Source of the DNA: Acidobacteriaceae bacterium
Lineage (GTDB): Bacteria > Acidobacteriota > Terriglobia > Terriglobales > Acidobacteriaceae
NCBI GenBank assembly: GCA_030042915.1
Contig: JASHYS010000230.1
Span: 1 to 9,625 of the forward strand
Reading direction: 5' to 3'
Length of the DNA stretch: 9,625 nucleotides
Shown here: one piece after another, positions 1 to 5,111 of the stretch
Position numbering within the stretch: position 1 is the first letter of the stretch
Layout: each line of letters starts with the position of its first letter
Program-made: the position numbers and the translations under genes
The notes under the pieces: model-generated
Seen by the model: the letters and a program-made list of their open reading frames with translations, nothing else
What the model was told of the DNA's origin: nothing
Database searches by the model: none

Positions 1-71
1 CGGTGATGCCATGCCTCGGCCAGACGGCGCATGCCGTCCATTCCACCCGCTGCCTCAAAGACCGTCTTCAT
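1..71 (-). CDS. Probable group II truncated hemoglobin, N-terminal fragment (runs off left edge)
   Basis: Reading the minus strand from an ATG at 71-69 gives 23 complete codons to the window edge, beginning MKTVFEAAGG and continuing with MDGM and RRLAEAWHH. The pattern (F/Y)EAAGG...RRLAEAWH is what I know from the first helices of bacterial group II (GlbO-like) truncated hemoglobins, small heme proteins that bind O2 or NO. The distal-pocket and proximal histidine regions lie outside the window, so the assignment rests on this start alone. The start is uncertain. GGAGG sits only one base before the ATG at 71, and the frame stays open upstream to another ATG at 161-159, which would add 30 low-quality residues. 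The ATGs at 82 and 79 are in another frame and hit a stop at once. Confidence 0.6.
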   Translation of the reverse strand, partial: MKTVFEAAGGMDGMRRLAEAWHH

Positions 72-147
72 TCCTCCATCATCGCAATCCTCCCGTGCCC
101 GGCGGAAGGGCTCCCGGGTGCGGAATCGATGTTTACTGTTTAATACC

Positions 148-159
148 GGGGGTACCCCC
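148..159. repeat. Perfect 12-bp palindrome GGGGGTACCCCC
   Basis: GGGGGTACCCCC equals its own reverse complement. It lies in the non-coding stretch between the phosphoesterase stop and the globin start. It could be a DNA-binding site or part of a terminator-like structure, but I cannot assign it. A shorter GGGTACCC palindrome occurs at 5024-5031. Confidence 0.5.
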
Positions 160-183
160 ATCCCTTTTTGGGTCAAGCGGCGC

Positions 184-213
184 GGAGCGCTCCCCCACCC
201 AAGCGGAGCTTGG
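184..213. terminator. Paired small hairpins downstream of the metallophosphoesterase
   Basis: CCAAGC (199-204) and GCTTGG (208-213) form a perfect 6-bp stem with a 3-nt loop, 18 bases past the phosphoesterase stop codon. The palindrome GGAGCGCTCC (184-193) follows. There is no T-tract on the exit side, so a Rho-independent terminator is only possible, not shown. Confidence 0.3.
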
Positions 214-230
214 ATGAGGCAACCAGTGTT

Positions 231-1694
231 TCACTTGCCGCAGGCGCAAGACTTGAACGCATCGGCGGAGTCGTTGCTCAGCGCGCAGACGTACGGTTGC
301 CAGATGAGTGCGAGGCCGCGCAGATCGACGCCCGTCATGTAATTGCGCAGATAATTCTGGCTGGCAAGTGACTGGCCCATGGGATCGGCGTTGAAGCCGG
401 CAATGAGGCTGCCCAGCGTGGCCGCAGTGAACGCCGGCTGCTGATAGGTGCGCGCGAAATCATATTCCTCGGTCCAGGTGGTGGCGACGCCGGTCTGGTT
501 TGACGCCGCAATCACGCGATAATCCTTAAGCGTTGCGGTGGCCGCATCGACCTGGCCAAGGGTAAAGGACGGATTGTTGCCGTCGATGGGCGAGATGGAG
601 GCGATCATCTTGATGGGGACCGGGCCGTGCGAGGTGCTGCTCGCGCTGGGCTCGAGCAATCGCACTTCGTCCATGTGGGTGTGCGCGAAGACCGCCAAGC
701 GGATGACGTCGCCGTATTCGGCCATGGCTTCGGGCAGCTTTTCGGAACTCAAATACATTTGGGGCGCGGCGCCGGCGCAGATGGCGAGTGCCTTGTGTGC
801 CGTGCCGTACGGATCCACACCGGGAGGAATGTGCGACATGACCCAGACTTTCTGGCCGCTGCGGCGCGCGGCGTCCAGTTGCTGCTTGAGCCACGCGATT
901 TGCGCCGCGGCCGGCGCGTCGTCAGTCTTCGCAGCGCAGGTCTGATAGCGGCGCGACATGAAGAGATCGTCGAGCACCACGAGACGCGTGTGCGCGAGGG
1001 GCGCGGGCAGCGTGACGCTGTAGTAGCCGCCCGCGGCAAAGTCGCGCACGGCCTGTTGGCGATCGGCCGCGGGAAAGCCGCGCGTAAATTCCGGAGCCAG
1101 GAGGGTGAGGAACTGGCTGTGCGTGTCGAGCTGGTAGTCGCCGCAGTCGGAGTCGTTGTTGCCGAGCGCCGCGAAGAGCGGCACGCCGGGAAATGCGGAG
1201 CGCAACTCGGCCAGCACGTAGCTGACCGTTTTCTGAGCGAAGGCGCGGTATTGGCCGGGCGCGGCCTTGGGAAAGACAGTGGAGAATTTGCAGGAGAAGT
1301 CATGCGACATGAGGTCGCCGCTCAAAATGATGAAGCGCGCGCCGGATGCCTGCGCGTGCATGGCCTGCAAACTCGATTGGTACAGCGTGAAGGACGAGTC
1401 GGCGGCGCGGGCTTTGCAGGTCTGCTGCAATTGGTTGAACCGCGCTTCGCGGCCCGGCGTTTCAGGACCTGCGAGAATGGAATGCCACTGGCTCAATGGC
1501 GCAGCTTCGAGTTTTTCGGCTTTGCCCGGATCCCAGAAGGGCTCGAAGTGGATGTCGCTGACGAAGAGGACTTCGACCGTTGCGGGTTTGGCCGCGGGGG
1601 CGGATTGGGCCGGGGCGGACGCAGAGGCGCAGCAGGCGAGCAGGATCGCGATCGCGACGCCGAGGGGCACGCGGGCTGTCCCGATTCTCGTCAT
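231..1694 (-). CDS. Secreted metallophosphoesterase, acid sphingomyelinase-like
   Basis: This 487-residue exported phosphoesterase would hydrolyse phosphodiester or phosphomonoester bonds; its substrate is unknown. The calcineurin-like metal-site motifs appear in order: SDIHFEPF (D47, H49), GDLMSHD (D127), GNND (N179/N180), SHIPPG (H288) and AHTHMD (H338, H340). This layout and length match the acid sphingomyelinase/SMPDL3 branch. Eight or more cysteines lie in the mature part, including a C-terminal cluster (C470, C483, C485), as expected for disulfides outside the cytoplasm. Residues 10-30 form a signal peptide. LLAC at 18-21 is a passable lipobox, so a lipoprotein is possible. The start at 1694 has AGGAG four bases upstream. 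The gene is divergent from the GH27 gene. Family assignment is firm; sphingomyelinase activity itself is only inferred. Confidence 0.9.
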   Translation of the reverse strand: MTRIGTARVPLGVAIAILLACCASASAPAQSAPAAKPATVEVLFVSDIHFEPFWDPGKAEKLEAAPLSQWHSILAGPETPGREARFNQLQQTCKARAADSSFTLYQSSLQAMHAQASGARFIILSGDLMSHDFSCKFSTVFPKAAPGQYRAFAQKTVSYVLAELRSAFPGVPLFAALGNNDSDCGDYQLDTHSQFLTLLAPEFTRGFPAADRQQAVRDFAAGGYYSVTLPAPLAHTRLVVLDDLFMSRRYQTCAAKTDDAPAAAQIAWLKQQLDAARRSGQKVWVMSHIPPGVDPYGTAHKALAICAGAAPQMYLSSEKLPEAMAEYGDVIRLAVFAHTHMDEVRLLEPSASSTSHGPVPIKMIASISPIDGNNPSFTLGQVDAATATLKDYRVIAASNQTGVATTWTEEYDFARTYQQPAFTAATLGSLIAGFNADPMGQSLASQNYLRNYMTGVDLRGLALIWQPYVCALSNDSADAFKSCACGK

Positions 1695-1851
1695 GGTTCT
1701 CCTAGGCCGTGCGGGCCGCGGGTTCTCTGGGACTTTTGCGCGCCTGGCATAGGATAACCCGCTGCGCGCTCAAGTGATCCTGGGATCGCGCACGGAGAAC
1801 ATGGTTGGCCAACCCGCGCTGATTCCGCGGCTTTGTGGTATACGTTTCCAC
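1695..1851. promoter_or_regulatory. Divergent intergenic region between phosphoesterase and GH27 genes
   Basis: This 157-bp stretch must serve both divergent genes. It contains GATCCTGGGATC (1776-1787), two 5-bp arms around TG. Just before the GH27 ATG is GTGG-N9-CCAC (1835-1851). I see no convincing -35/-10 pair on either strand. TATACG at 1839-1844 is the best -10-like hexamer for the plus gene, and it would imply a leaderless or nearly leaderless transcript. Confidence 0.35.
1835..1851 (+). promoter_or_regulatory. Candidate operator GTGG-N9-CCAC abutting the GH27 start
   Basis: The 17-bp sequence has GTGG and CCAC arms in dyad symmetry plus one more symmetric pair (A1840/T1846). It directly touches the ATG at 1852. 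LacI-family regulators of sugar genes often bind dyads with a CG-containing centre, and a CG lies one base off the centre here. Symmetry inside the core is poor, so this is only a suggestion. Confidence 0.2.
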
Positions 1852-3237
1852 ATGATCAGACGCATCCTCGTGCCCGTTGCTGTTCTGGCGTCGTGGCTTT
1901 CGATTCTCGCGGCCGGCCACTCGCAACAGCTTGCCGCCACTCCGCCGATGGGCTGGAACAGTTGGGACTCGTACGGATTCACCATCGACGAGGAGCAGTT
2001 CAAGGCCAATGCGTCGGTGCTCACGTCCATCCGCCAGTTTGGATGGCAATACGTGGTGATCGACGAGGGCTGGTACATGGCGAATCCTGCCGGCCACAAC
2101 CTTGAAGAGCGACATTATCTGTGGAACGGCGACGGCCTTCTCATTCCCGACGCGGCGCGCTACACTTCGGCGGCCAATGGAGCGGGATTCAAGCCACTGG
2201 CCGACTGGGTGCACGCGCAGGGGCTCAAATTCGGGATCCATATTGTGCGCGGCATTCCACGGCAGGTGGTGGCGGCTAATTTGCCCATTGAGGGCAGCTC
2301 GTTTCACGCGGCCGACGCGGCCGATACCGCGTCTCCGTGTCCCTGGGACGACGGGAACTGGGGAGTGAAGGACAACGCCGCGGGCCAGGCTTATTACGAC
2401 TCCATGATCAAGCTGTACGCGGCGTGGGGCCTGGACTTTTTGAAGGTCGATTGCATCGCCACCAATCCCTATCGGCCGTCGGAGATTCGCCAGATTGCCG
2501 CAGCCATCCGCAGATCGGGGCGGCCCATTGTGCTGAGCCTTTCGCCTGGACCCACGGCGCTGGAGCACGCCGGCGAAGTGGGCGAGTACGCGCAGATGTG
2601 GCGGATCTCAGGCGATCACTGGGACGGATGGACTTTGCCGAACAAGCCGGGCGACGAATATCCGTTCGGGCTGGAAGGCGCATTCGATCGCCTGGCGCAG
2701 TGGTACGTCTACACGAAGCCGGGCAACTGGCCCGATGCCGACATGCTGCCTGAAGGCTGGATCGGCCCGCATCCAGGCATGGGCGATCCGCGCCAGTCGC
2801 GCGAGACGCACGATGAGCAGCGCACGGAATTCACGCTTTGGGCGGTGGCGCGCTCCCCTCTGATTCTGGGCGGCAATCTGACGCGGCTCGATGACTTCAC
2901 GCGTTCGCTGATCACCAACCAGGACGTGATCTTCGTGAACCAGAACTCGACGTATAGCCGGCCAGTGGACAACGCTGCGCTGGGGCCGCTTTTTGAGACC
3001 GCTCGCGTGTGGCGCGCCACCATCAATGAGCCCGGCGCGCGCGGCTATGCCGAGTACTTCGCGTTCTTCAACCTCGACGGCACCCCGGTGACGCTGCACG
3101 CCACGTGGAGTCAACTTGGCCTGGACAGCCCCAAGCACTCTGCGCGGAATGTGTGGGACGGCACTACCGTCAAGGAATCGAAAGAGATCAGTGTGACGCT
3201 TCCGGCTCATGGGTGCGCGCTTTTTGAGGTGCACTAG
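1852..3237 (+). CDS. Secreted GH27 glycoside hydrolase (alpha-galactosidase type)
   Basis: This 461-residue exported glycosidase most likely releases terminal alpha-galactose, or beta-L-arabinopyranose, from plant or microbial glycans by a retaining mechanism. The N-terminal GH27 signature PPMGWNSWDSYGF is at residues 31-43, followed by VVIDEGWY (68-75) and GIHIVRGIPR. LDFLKVDCI contains the expected nucleophile D200, and RISGDHWD the expected acid/base D255. A C-terminal beta-sandwich follows the (beta/alpha)8 barrel. The chosen ATG gives a clean signal peptide (RR, hydrophobic 6-20, cleavage near AAGHS/QQ). In-frame GTG at 1774 and ATG at 1801 would bury that signal, so I rejected them. No Shine-Dalgarno precedes 1852, which is odd and may point to leaderless translation. 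Family is firm; exact substrate is not. Confidence 0.9.
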   Translation: MIRRILVPVAVLASWLSILAAGHSQQLAATPPMGWNSWDSYGFTIDEEQFKANASVLTSIRQFGWQYVVIDEGWYMANPAGHNLEERHYLWNGDGLLIPDAARYTSAANGAGFKPLADWVHAQGLKFGIHIVRGIPRQVVAANLPIEGSSFHAADAADTASPCPWDDGNWGVKDNAAGQAYYDSMIKLYAAWGLDFLKVDCIATNPYRPSEIRQIAAAIRRSGRPIVLSLSPGPTALEHAGEVGEYAQMWRISGDHWDGWTLPNKPGDEYPFGLEGAFDRLAQWYVYTKPGNWPDADMLPEGWIGPHPGMGDPRQSRETHDEQRTEFTLWAVARSPLILGGNLTRLDDFTRSLITNQDVIFVNQNSTYSRPVDNAALGPLFETARVWRATINEPGARGYAEYFAFFNLDGTPVTLHATWSQLGLDSPKHSARNVWDGTTVKESKEISVTLPAHGCALFEVH

Positions 3238-3243
3238 AGGCAA

Positions 3244-3279
3244 GCGGAGTTAGCGGGGTTGGCGGCGTTCGCGGAGTCA
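3244..3279. repeat. Four tandem copies of a degenerate nonamer GCGGNGTTN
   Basis: The units are GCGGAGTTA, GCGGGGTTG, GCGGCGTTC and GCGGAGTCA, back to back, starting six bases after the GH27 stop codon. This is a short minisatellite of 36 bp. It is in intergenic DNA and no function is visible. Confidence 0.75.
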
Positions 3280-3281
3280 GG

Positions 3282-3327
3282 TCTGCGGTCTCACCCTTTC
3301 GGCAAGATGCGCCGAAAGGATAGGGCA
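3282..3327. repeat. REP-like hairpin element, copy A
   Basis: CCTTTCGGC (3295-3303) and GCCGAAAGG (3311-3319) form a perfect 9-bp stem with a 7-nt loop. They are preceded by TCTGC and a pyrimidine-rich stretch, and followed by ATAGGGC. The same architecture recurs at 4528-4574 in the same orientation, so the two look like members of one interspersed repeat family. It could also help end GH27 transcription, but there is no T-tract. Confidence 0.6.
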
Positions 3328-3348
3328 CGGGCATGGGTACAAAATGCA

Positions 3349-3439
3349 GGTCCTTCGACTTCGTTTGGCGCTCACCCCAGCGAGCAAAGAACGCTCGCCG
3401 GGGACCCCGATGCCGCGCCAAACCTCGCTCAGGATGACC
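3349..3439. repeat. 91-nt nested imperfect palindrome (REPIN/MITE-like intergenic element)
   Basis: Three nested arm pairs share one centre. The inner arms CCCCAGCGAGC (3375-3385) and GCTCGCCGGGG (3393-3403) match at 10 of 11 positions around a 7-nt loop. The middle arms GTTTGGCGC (3363-3371) and GCGCCAAAC (3415-3423) are perfect. The outer arms GGTCCTTC and the matching AGGATGACC are imperfect. From memory, 'TCCTTCGAC...CTCAGGATGA' is a common intergenic repeat in several phyla; that is recollection and was not searched here. No ORF of substance fits it. Confidence 0.6.
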
Positions 3440-3511
3440 CTCACGATTATGTTGGTCGCATCGCACGAAGGTGTTAGGCGCCACACTTTTCCCCGGCGGC
3501 GTATGCGAAAC

Positions 3512-3517
3512 TAATAT
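3512..3517 (+). promoter_or_regulatory. Possible -10 box upstream of proline dehydrogenase
   Basis: TAATAT lies 59 bases before the ATG at 3577 in otherwise GC-rich DNA. At a 17-bp spacing the -35 position reads TTCCCC, which is poor, so this is a weak candidate. Nothing else is recognisable between 3440 and 3560. Confidence 0.25.
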
Positions 3518-3576
3518 GTCCGCGAGATCGGCCGCAGCCATCCCCGCCCGGCGCAATCTCCCCCAAGGGGCGCGTA

Positions 3577-4503
3577 ATGCCAGTTCTTCGTTCTGCCTTT
3601 ATTGCTCTGTCCCACAATCGTCCGATGCGCCATTTTGTTGAACACTCCCGGATGGGGAGCCGCGTCAACAGGCGCTTTATCGCCGGCATGGAGCTGGAAG
3701 ATGCGCTCAGCGTTGCCGAATCTCTGAATCAGCAGGGAATGTTGGTCACCATCGACTCACTGGGTGAAAGCGTTACATCAGAGACTGAGGCGCACCGGGC
3801 CGCCGATGTGTACCACAGGGCGCTCGATGCCATCGCCGAACGCCACATCGACGCCAACATCAGCGTGAAGCTGACGCAGATGGGTCTGGAGCAGTCGCCC
3901 CGACTCGCCGAGTCGATTGCCGGCGATCTGGTTCAGCATGCGCGCGCCAAGCAGAACTTTGTGCGCATCGATATGGAAGACTCCAGCCTGACGCAGATCA
4001 CGCTGGATATTGTGCGCCGCGTGCACGCGCGTGCCGGGATGCGCGGTGCTGTGGGCGTGGTCATCCAGTCGTATCTTTATCGTTCGCAGGCCGACGTGGA
4101 GCAGTTGCTGGCCGACGGCATCCGCATTCGTTTGTGTAAAGGCGCGTACAAAGAGCCGCCCGAAGTGGCTTTTCCGCGCAAGGCCGACGTCGACGCCAAT
4201 TTTCTCACTCTCGCGAATCTGCTTCTCGACAGTCCCGTCTATCACGGTCTGGCCACGCACGACGAATCCATCATCGCTCAAGTGAAGGAGTACGCGGCCA
4301 CCTATCATATCGAACCCGCGCATTACGAATTTCAAATGCTGTACGGAGTGCGCCGCGACCTGCAGCGCGGACTGGTGCGCGAGGGCTATAAGGTGCGCGT
4401 TTATGTGCCGTTTGGCAGGGAATGGTACCCGTACTTTATGCGCCGCCTGGCGGAGCGGCCAGCCAACGTACTCTTCCTGGCGAAGAATTTCTTCCGCTCG
4501 TAG
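3577..4503 (+). CDS. Proline dehydrogenase (FAD-dependent, monofunctional)
   Basis: This 308-residue enzyme oxidises L-proline to delta-1-pyrroline-5-carboxylate with FAD, the first step of proline catabolism, and passes electrons to the quinone pool. The length matches stand-alone PRODHs of the Thermus/Deinococcus type, not bifunctional PutA. Visible family motifs are SVKLTQ (K98), RIDMEDS (D133), RLCKGAYKEP (183-194), the ATHDE segment, EFQMLYGVR (251-259) and the C-terminal VPFGREWYPYFMRRLAERPAN. The last contains the arginine pair R289/R290 that binds the proline carboxylate. AAGGGG ends six bases before the ATG, supporting this start. That Shine-Dalgarno is part of CCCCAAGGGG and could pair with its own upstream C run. 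No P5C dehydrogenase lies in the window, so the second step must be encoded elsewhere. Confidence 0.94.
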   Translation: MPVLRSAFIALSHNRPMRHFVEHSRMGSRVNRRFIAGMELEDALSVAESLNQQGMLVTIDSLGESVTSETEAHRAADVYHRALDAIAERHIDANISVKLTQMGLEQSPRLAESIAGDLVQHARAKQNFVRIDMEDSSLTQITLDIVRRVHARAGMRGAVGVVIQSYLYRSQADVEQLLADGIRIRLCKGAYKEPPEVAFPRKADVDANFLTLANLLLDSPVYHGLATHDESIIAQVKEYAATYHIEPAHYEFQMLYGVRRDLQRGLVREGYKVRVYVPFGREWYPYFMRRLAERPANVLFLAKNFFRS

Positions 4504-4527
4504 GGCGGACACCGCGTGGATTCGTAA

Positions 4528-4574
4528 TCTGCCAGTTTCCCACCTTTCCGCACAGGACGCGGAAAGGATGGGGC
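4528..4574. repeat. REP-like hairpin element, copy B, in a convergent gap
   Basis: CCTTTCCGC (4543-4551) and GCGGAAAGG (4559-4567) form a perfect 9-bp stem with a 7-nt loop. CCCA (4539-4542) and TGGG can extend it past a bulged A. It is preceded by TCTGC and followed by ATGGGGC, as in copy A at 3282-3327. It lies between the stop codons of two convergent genes, so it may act as a bidirectional transcription barrier for both, although no T-tract is present. Confidence 0.6.
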
Positions 4575-4585
4575 GACTTTGCGGC

Positions 4586-4846
4586 TCAGCTTGGCTTCGC
4601 GTCCTTCTTCGTCTTCACCTTGGTCCGTCTGCGTTTTCGCAAAAGGACATCATGTCCGCAACGCGAGCAGCGCCAAGGGTACAAACCAAACAGTGGATAG
4701 ATTCGAATCTGCAGAAATCCATGCCGGGAGACCCTCGTGACCTTGTCACTCCCGCATTCTTCGCACCAAACCGGTTCCTTAACATCTGGTAAGGACATAT
4801 GGACGGCTTTCCCTGATACGGCTTCCGGCGCTATGCTTCCAGGCAC
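4586..4846 (-). CDS. Small zinc-ribbon protein of unknown function
   Basis: With the GTG start at 4846 this is an 86-residue basic protein. Two CxxC pairs, WCEECGS (C28, C31) and WRCSRCGH (C60, C63), are 28 residues apart and should form a zinc ribbon. Between them is a hydrophobic aromatic stretch with PLFGLYPW, and the tail is strongly basic (RKRRRTKVKTKK). I chose GTG 4846 because AAGGAG lies six bases upstream. Alternatives are ATG at 4798 (70 residues) or TTG at 4939 (117 residues), and the frame stays open to 5038. I count about 48% GC over 4681-4800, far below its neighbours, which suggests a different origin. DNA or RNA binding is plausible from the charge and zinc ribbon, but I do not recognise a named family. 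Confidence 0.65.
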   Translation of the reverse strand: MPGSIAPEAVSGKAVHMSLPDVKEPVWCEECGSDKVTRVSRHGFLQIRIYPLFGLYPWRCSRCGHDVLLRKRRRTKVKTKKDAKPS

Positions 4847-4948
4847 CCTCGTCTCCTTGGTGACCCTTCGATTCCCTGGAACAAATACGCGGCCCTTTGA
4901 CTTGCCCGAACCGGAGCTCCCCAGAATGAGCTGTTCCAATTGAAATGG

Positions 4949-4964
4949 AATTCCCGGGGGAATT
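4949..4964. repeat. Inverted repeat AATTCCC-GG-GGGAATT
   Basis: Two perfect 7-bp arms flank a GG spacer, in the AT-rich leader upstream of the zinc-ribbon gene. Its size and spacing would suit a dimeric regulator, for instance an autoregulatory site, but nothing shows binding. Confidence 0.4.
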
Positions 4965-4984
4965 GAGTTACTTAAGATATTATC

Positions 4985-5082
4985 CTTCGACCCGGTTTTT
5001 AGATAGCCAAGGTTATCGCCGGTGGGTACCCGAGTAATTCAGTTTGCAATGCGAACGTAATCGTTTCGTAATCGGGTCGAAG
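4985..5082 (-). other. 98-nt leader segment bounded by a perfect 10-bp inverted repeat
   Basis: CTTCGACCCG (4985-4994) is the exact reverse complement of CGGGTCGAAG (5073-5082). On the minus strand, toward the zinc-ribbon gene, the enclosed 78 nt also contain a smaller hairpin (CGAA...UUCG arms around ACGAUUACG) and GGGUACCC. This could be a structured leader RNA, a small inverted-repeat element, or chance pairing. It matches no riboswitch consensus I can recognise. Confidence 0.3.
5056..5074. repeat. Direct repeat CGTAATCG-TTT-CGTAATCG, 11-bp period
   Basis: Two identical octamers start at 5056 and 5067, one helical turn apart. Such spacing is typical of tandem half-sites for OmpR-type response regulators. 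The sequence lies in the gap between the hemH stop and the zinc-ribbon gene, about 210 bp upstream of the latter. Regulatory function is only a guess. Confidence 0.35.
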
Positions 5083-5096
5083 CGCGTGGCCGCGCT
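5081..5096 (-). terminator. Hairpin shortly after hemH
   Basis: AGCGCG (5081-5086) and CGCGCT (5091-5096) form a perfect 6-bp stem with a 4-nt loop, 15 bases past the hemH stop. No U-tract follows on the minus strand, so an intrinsic terminator is only possible. Confidence 0.25.
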
Positions 5097-5111
5097 CGAG
5101 CCGCCTCGCGT

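Noticed and set aside
627..1757. Long plus-strand open frame (376 codons) opposite the metallophosphoesterase
   Set aside because: It is antisense to a gene with all its metal-site motifs and a signal peptide. The translation is rich in Arg/Gly/Val runs typical of reverse frames in high-GC DNA.
1702..2568. Minus-strand open frame of 288 codons across the GH27 start region
   Set aside because: It is antisense to the GH27 signature motifs, has no recognisable domain, and is Arg/His-rich like other shadow frames.
2608..3243. Minus-strand open frame of 211 codons at the GH27 3' end
   Set aside because: It is a mirror of the GH27 coding sequence with no family motif.
3349..3439. CRISPR array or integron attC site
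   Set aside because: There is one palindromic unit only, no regularly spaced repeats, no cas genes and no integrase in the window.
3188..3556. Minus-strand open frame of 122 codons across the repeat-filled gap
   Set aside because: It is built from the nonamer array and palindromes, giving a repetitive TPRTPPTPLTP stretch. No ribosome binding site or domain is seen.
3778..4512. Minus-strand open frame of 244 codons opposite proline dehydrogenase
   Set aside because: The plus strand carries the complete conserved enzyme; the reverse frame shows no motif.
4900..4918. GSSGSGKS at the upstream end of the zinc-ribbon frame, resembling a Walker A loop
   Set aside because: No hydrophobic strand precedes it and no helix or Walker B follows. 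It probably lies upstream of the true start.
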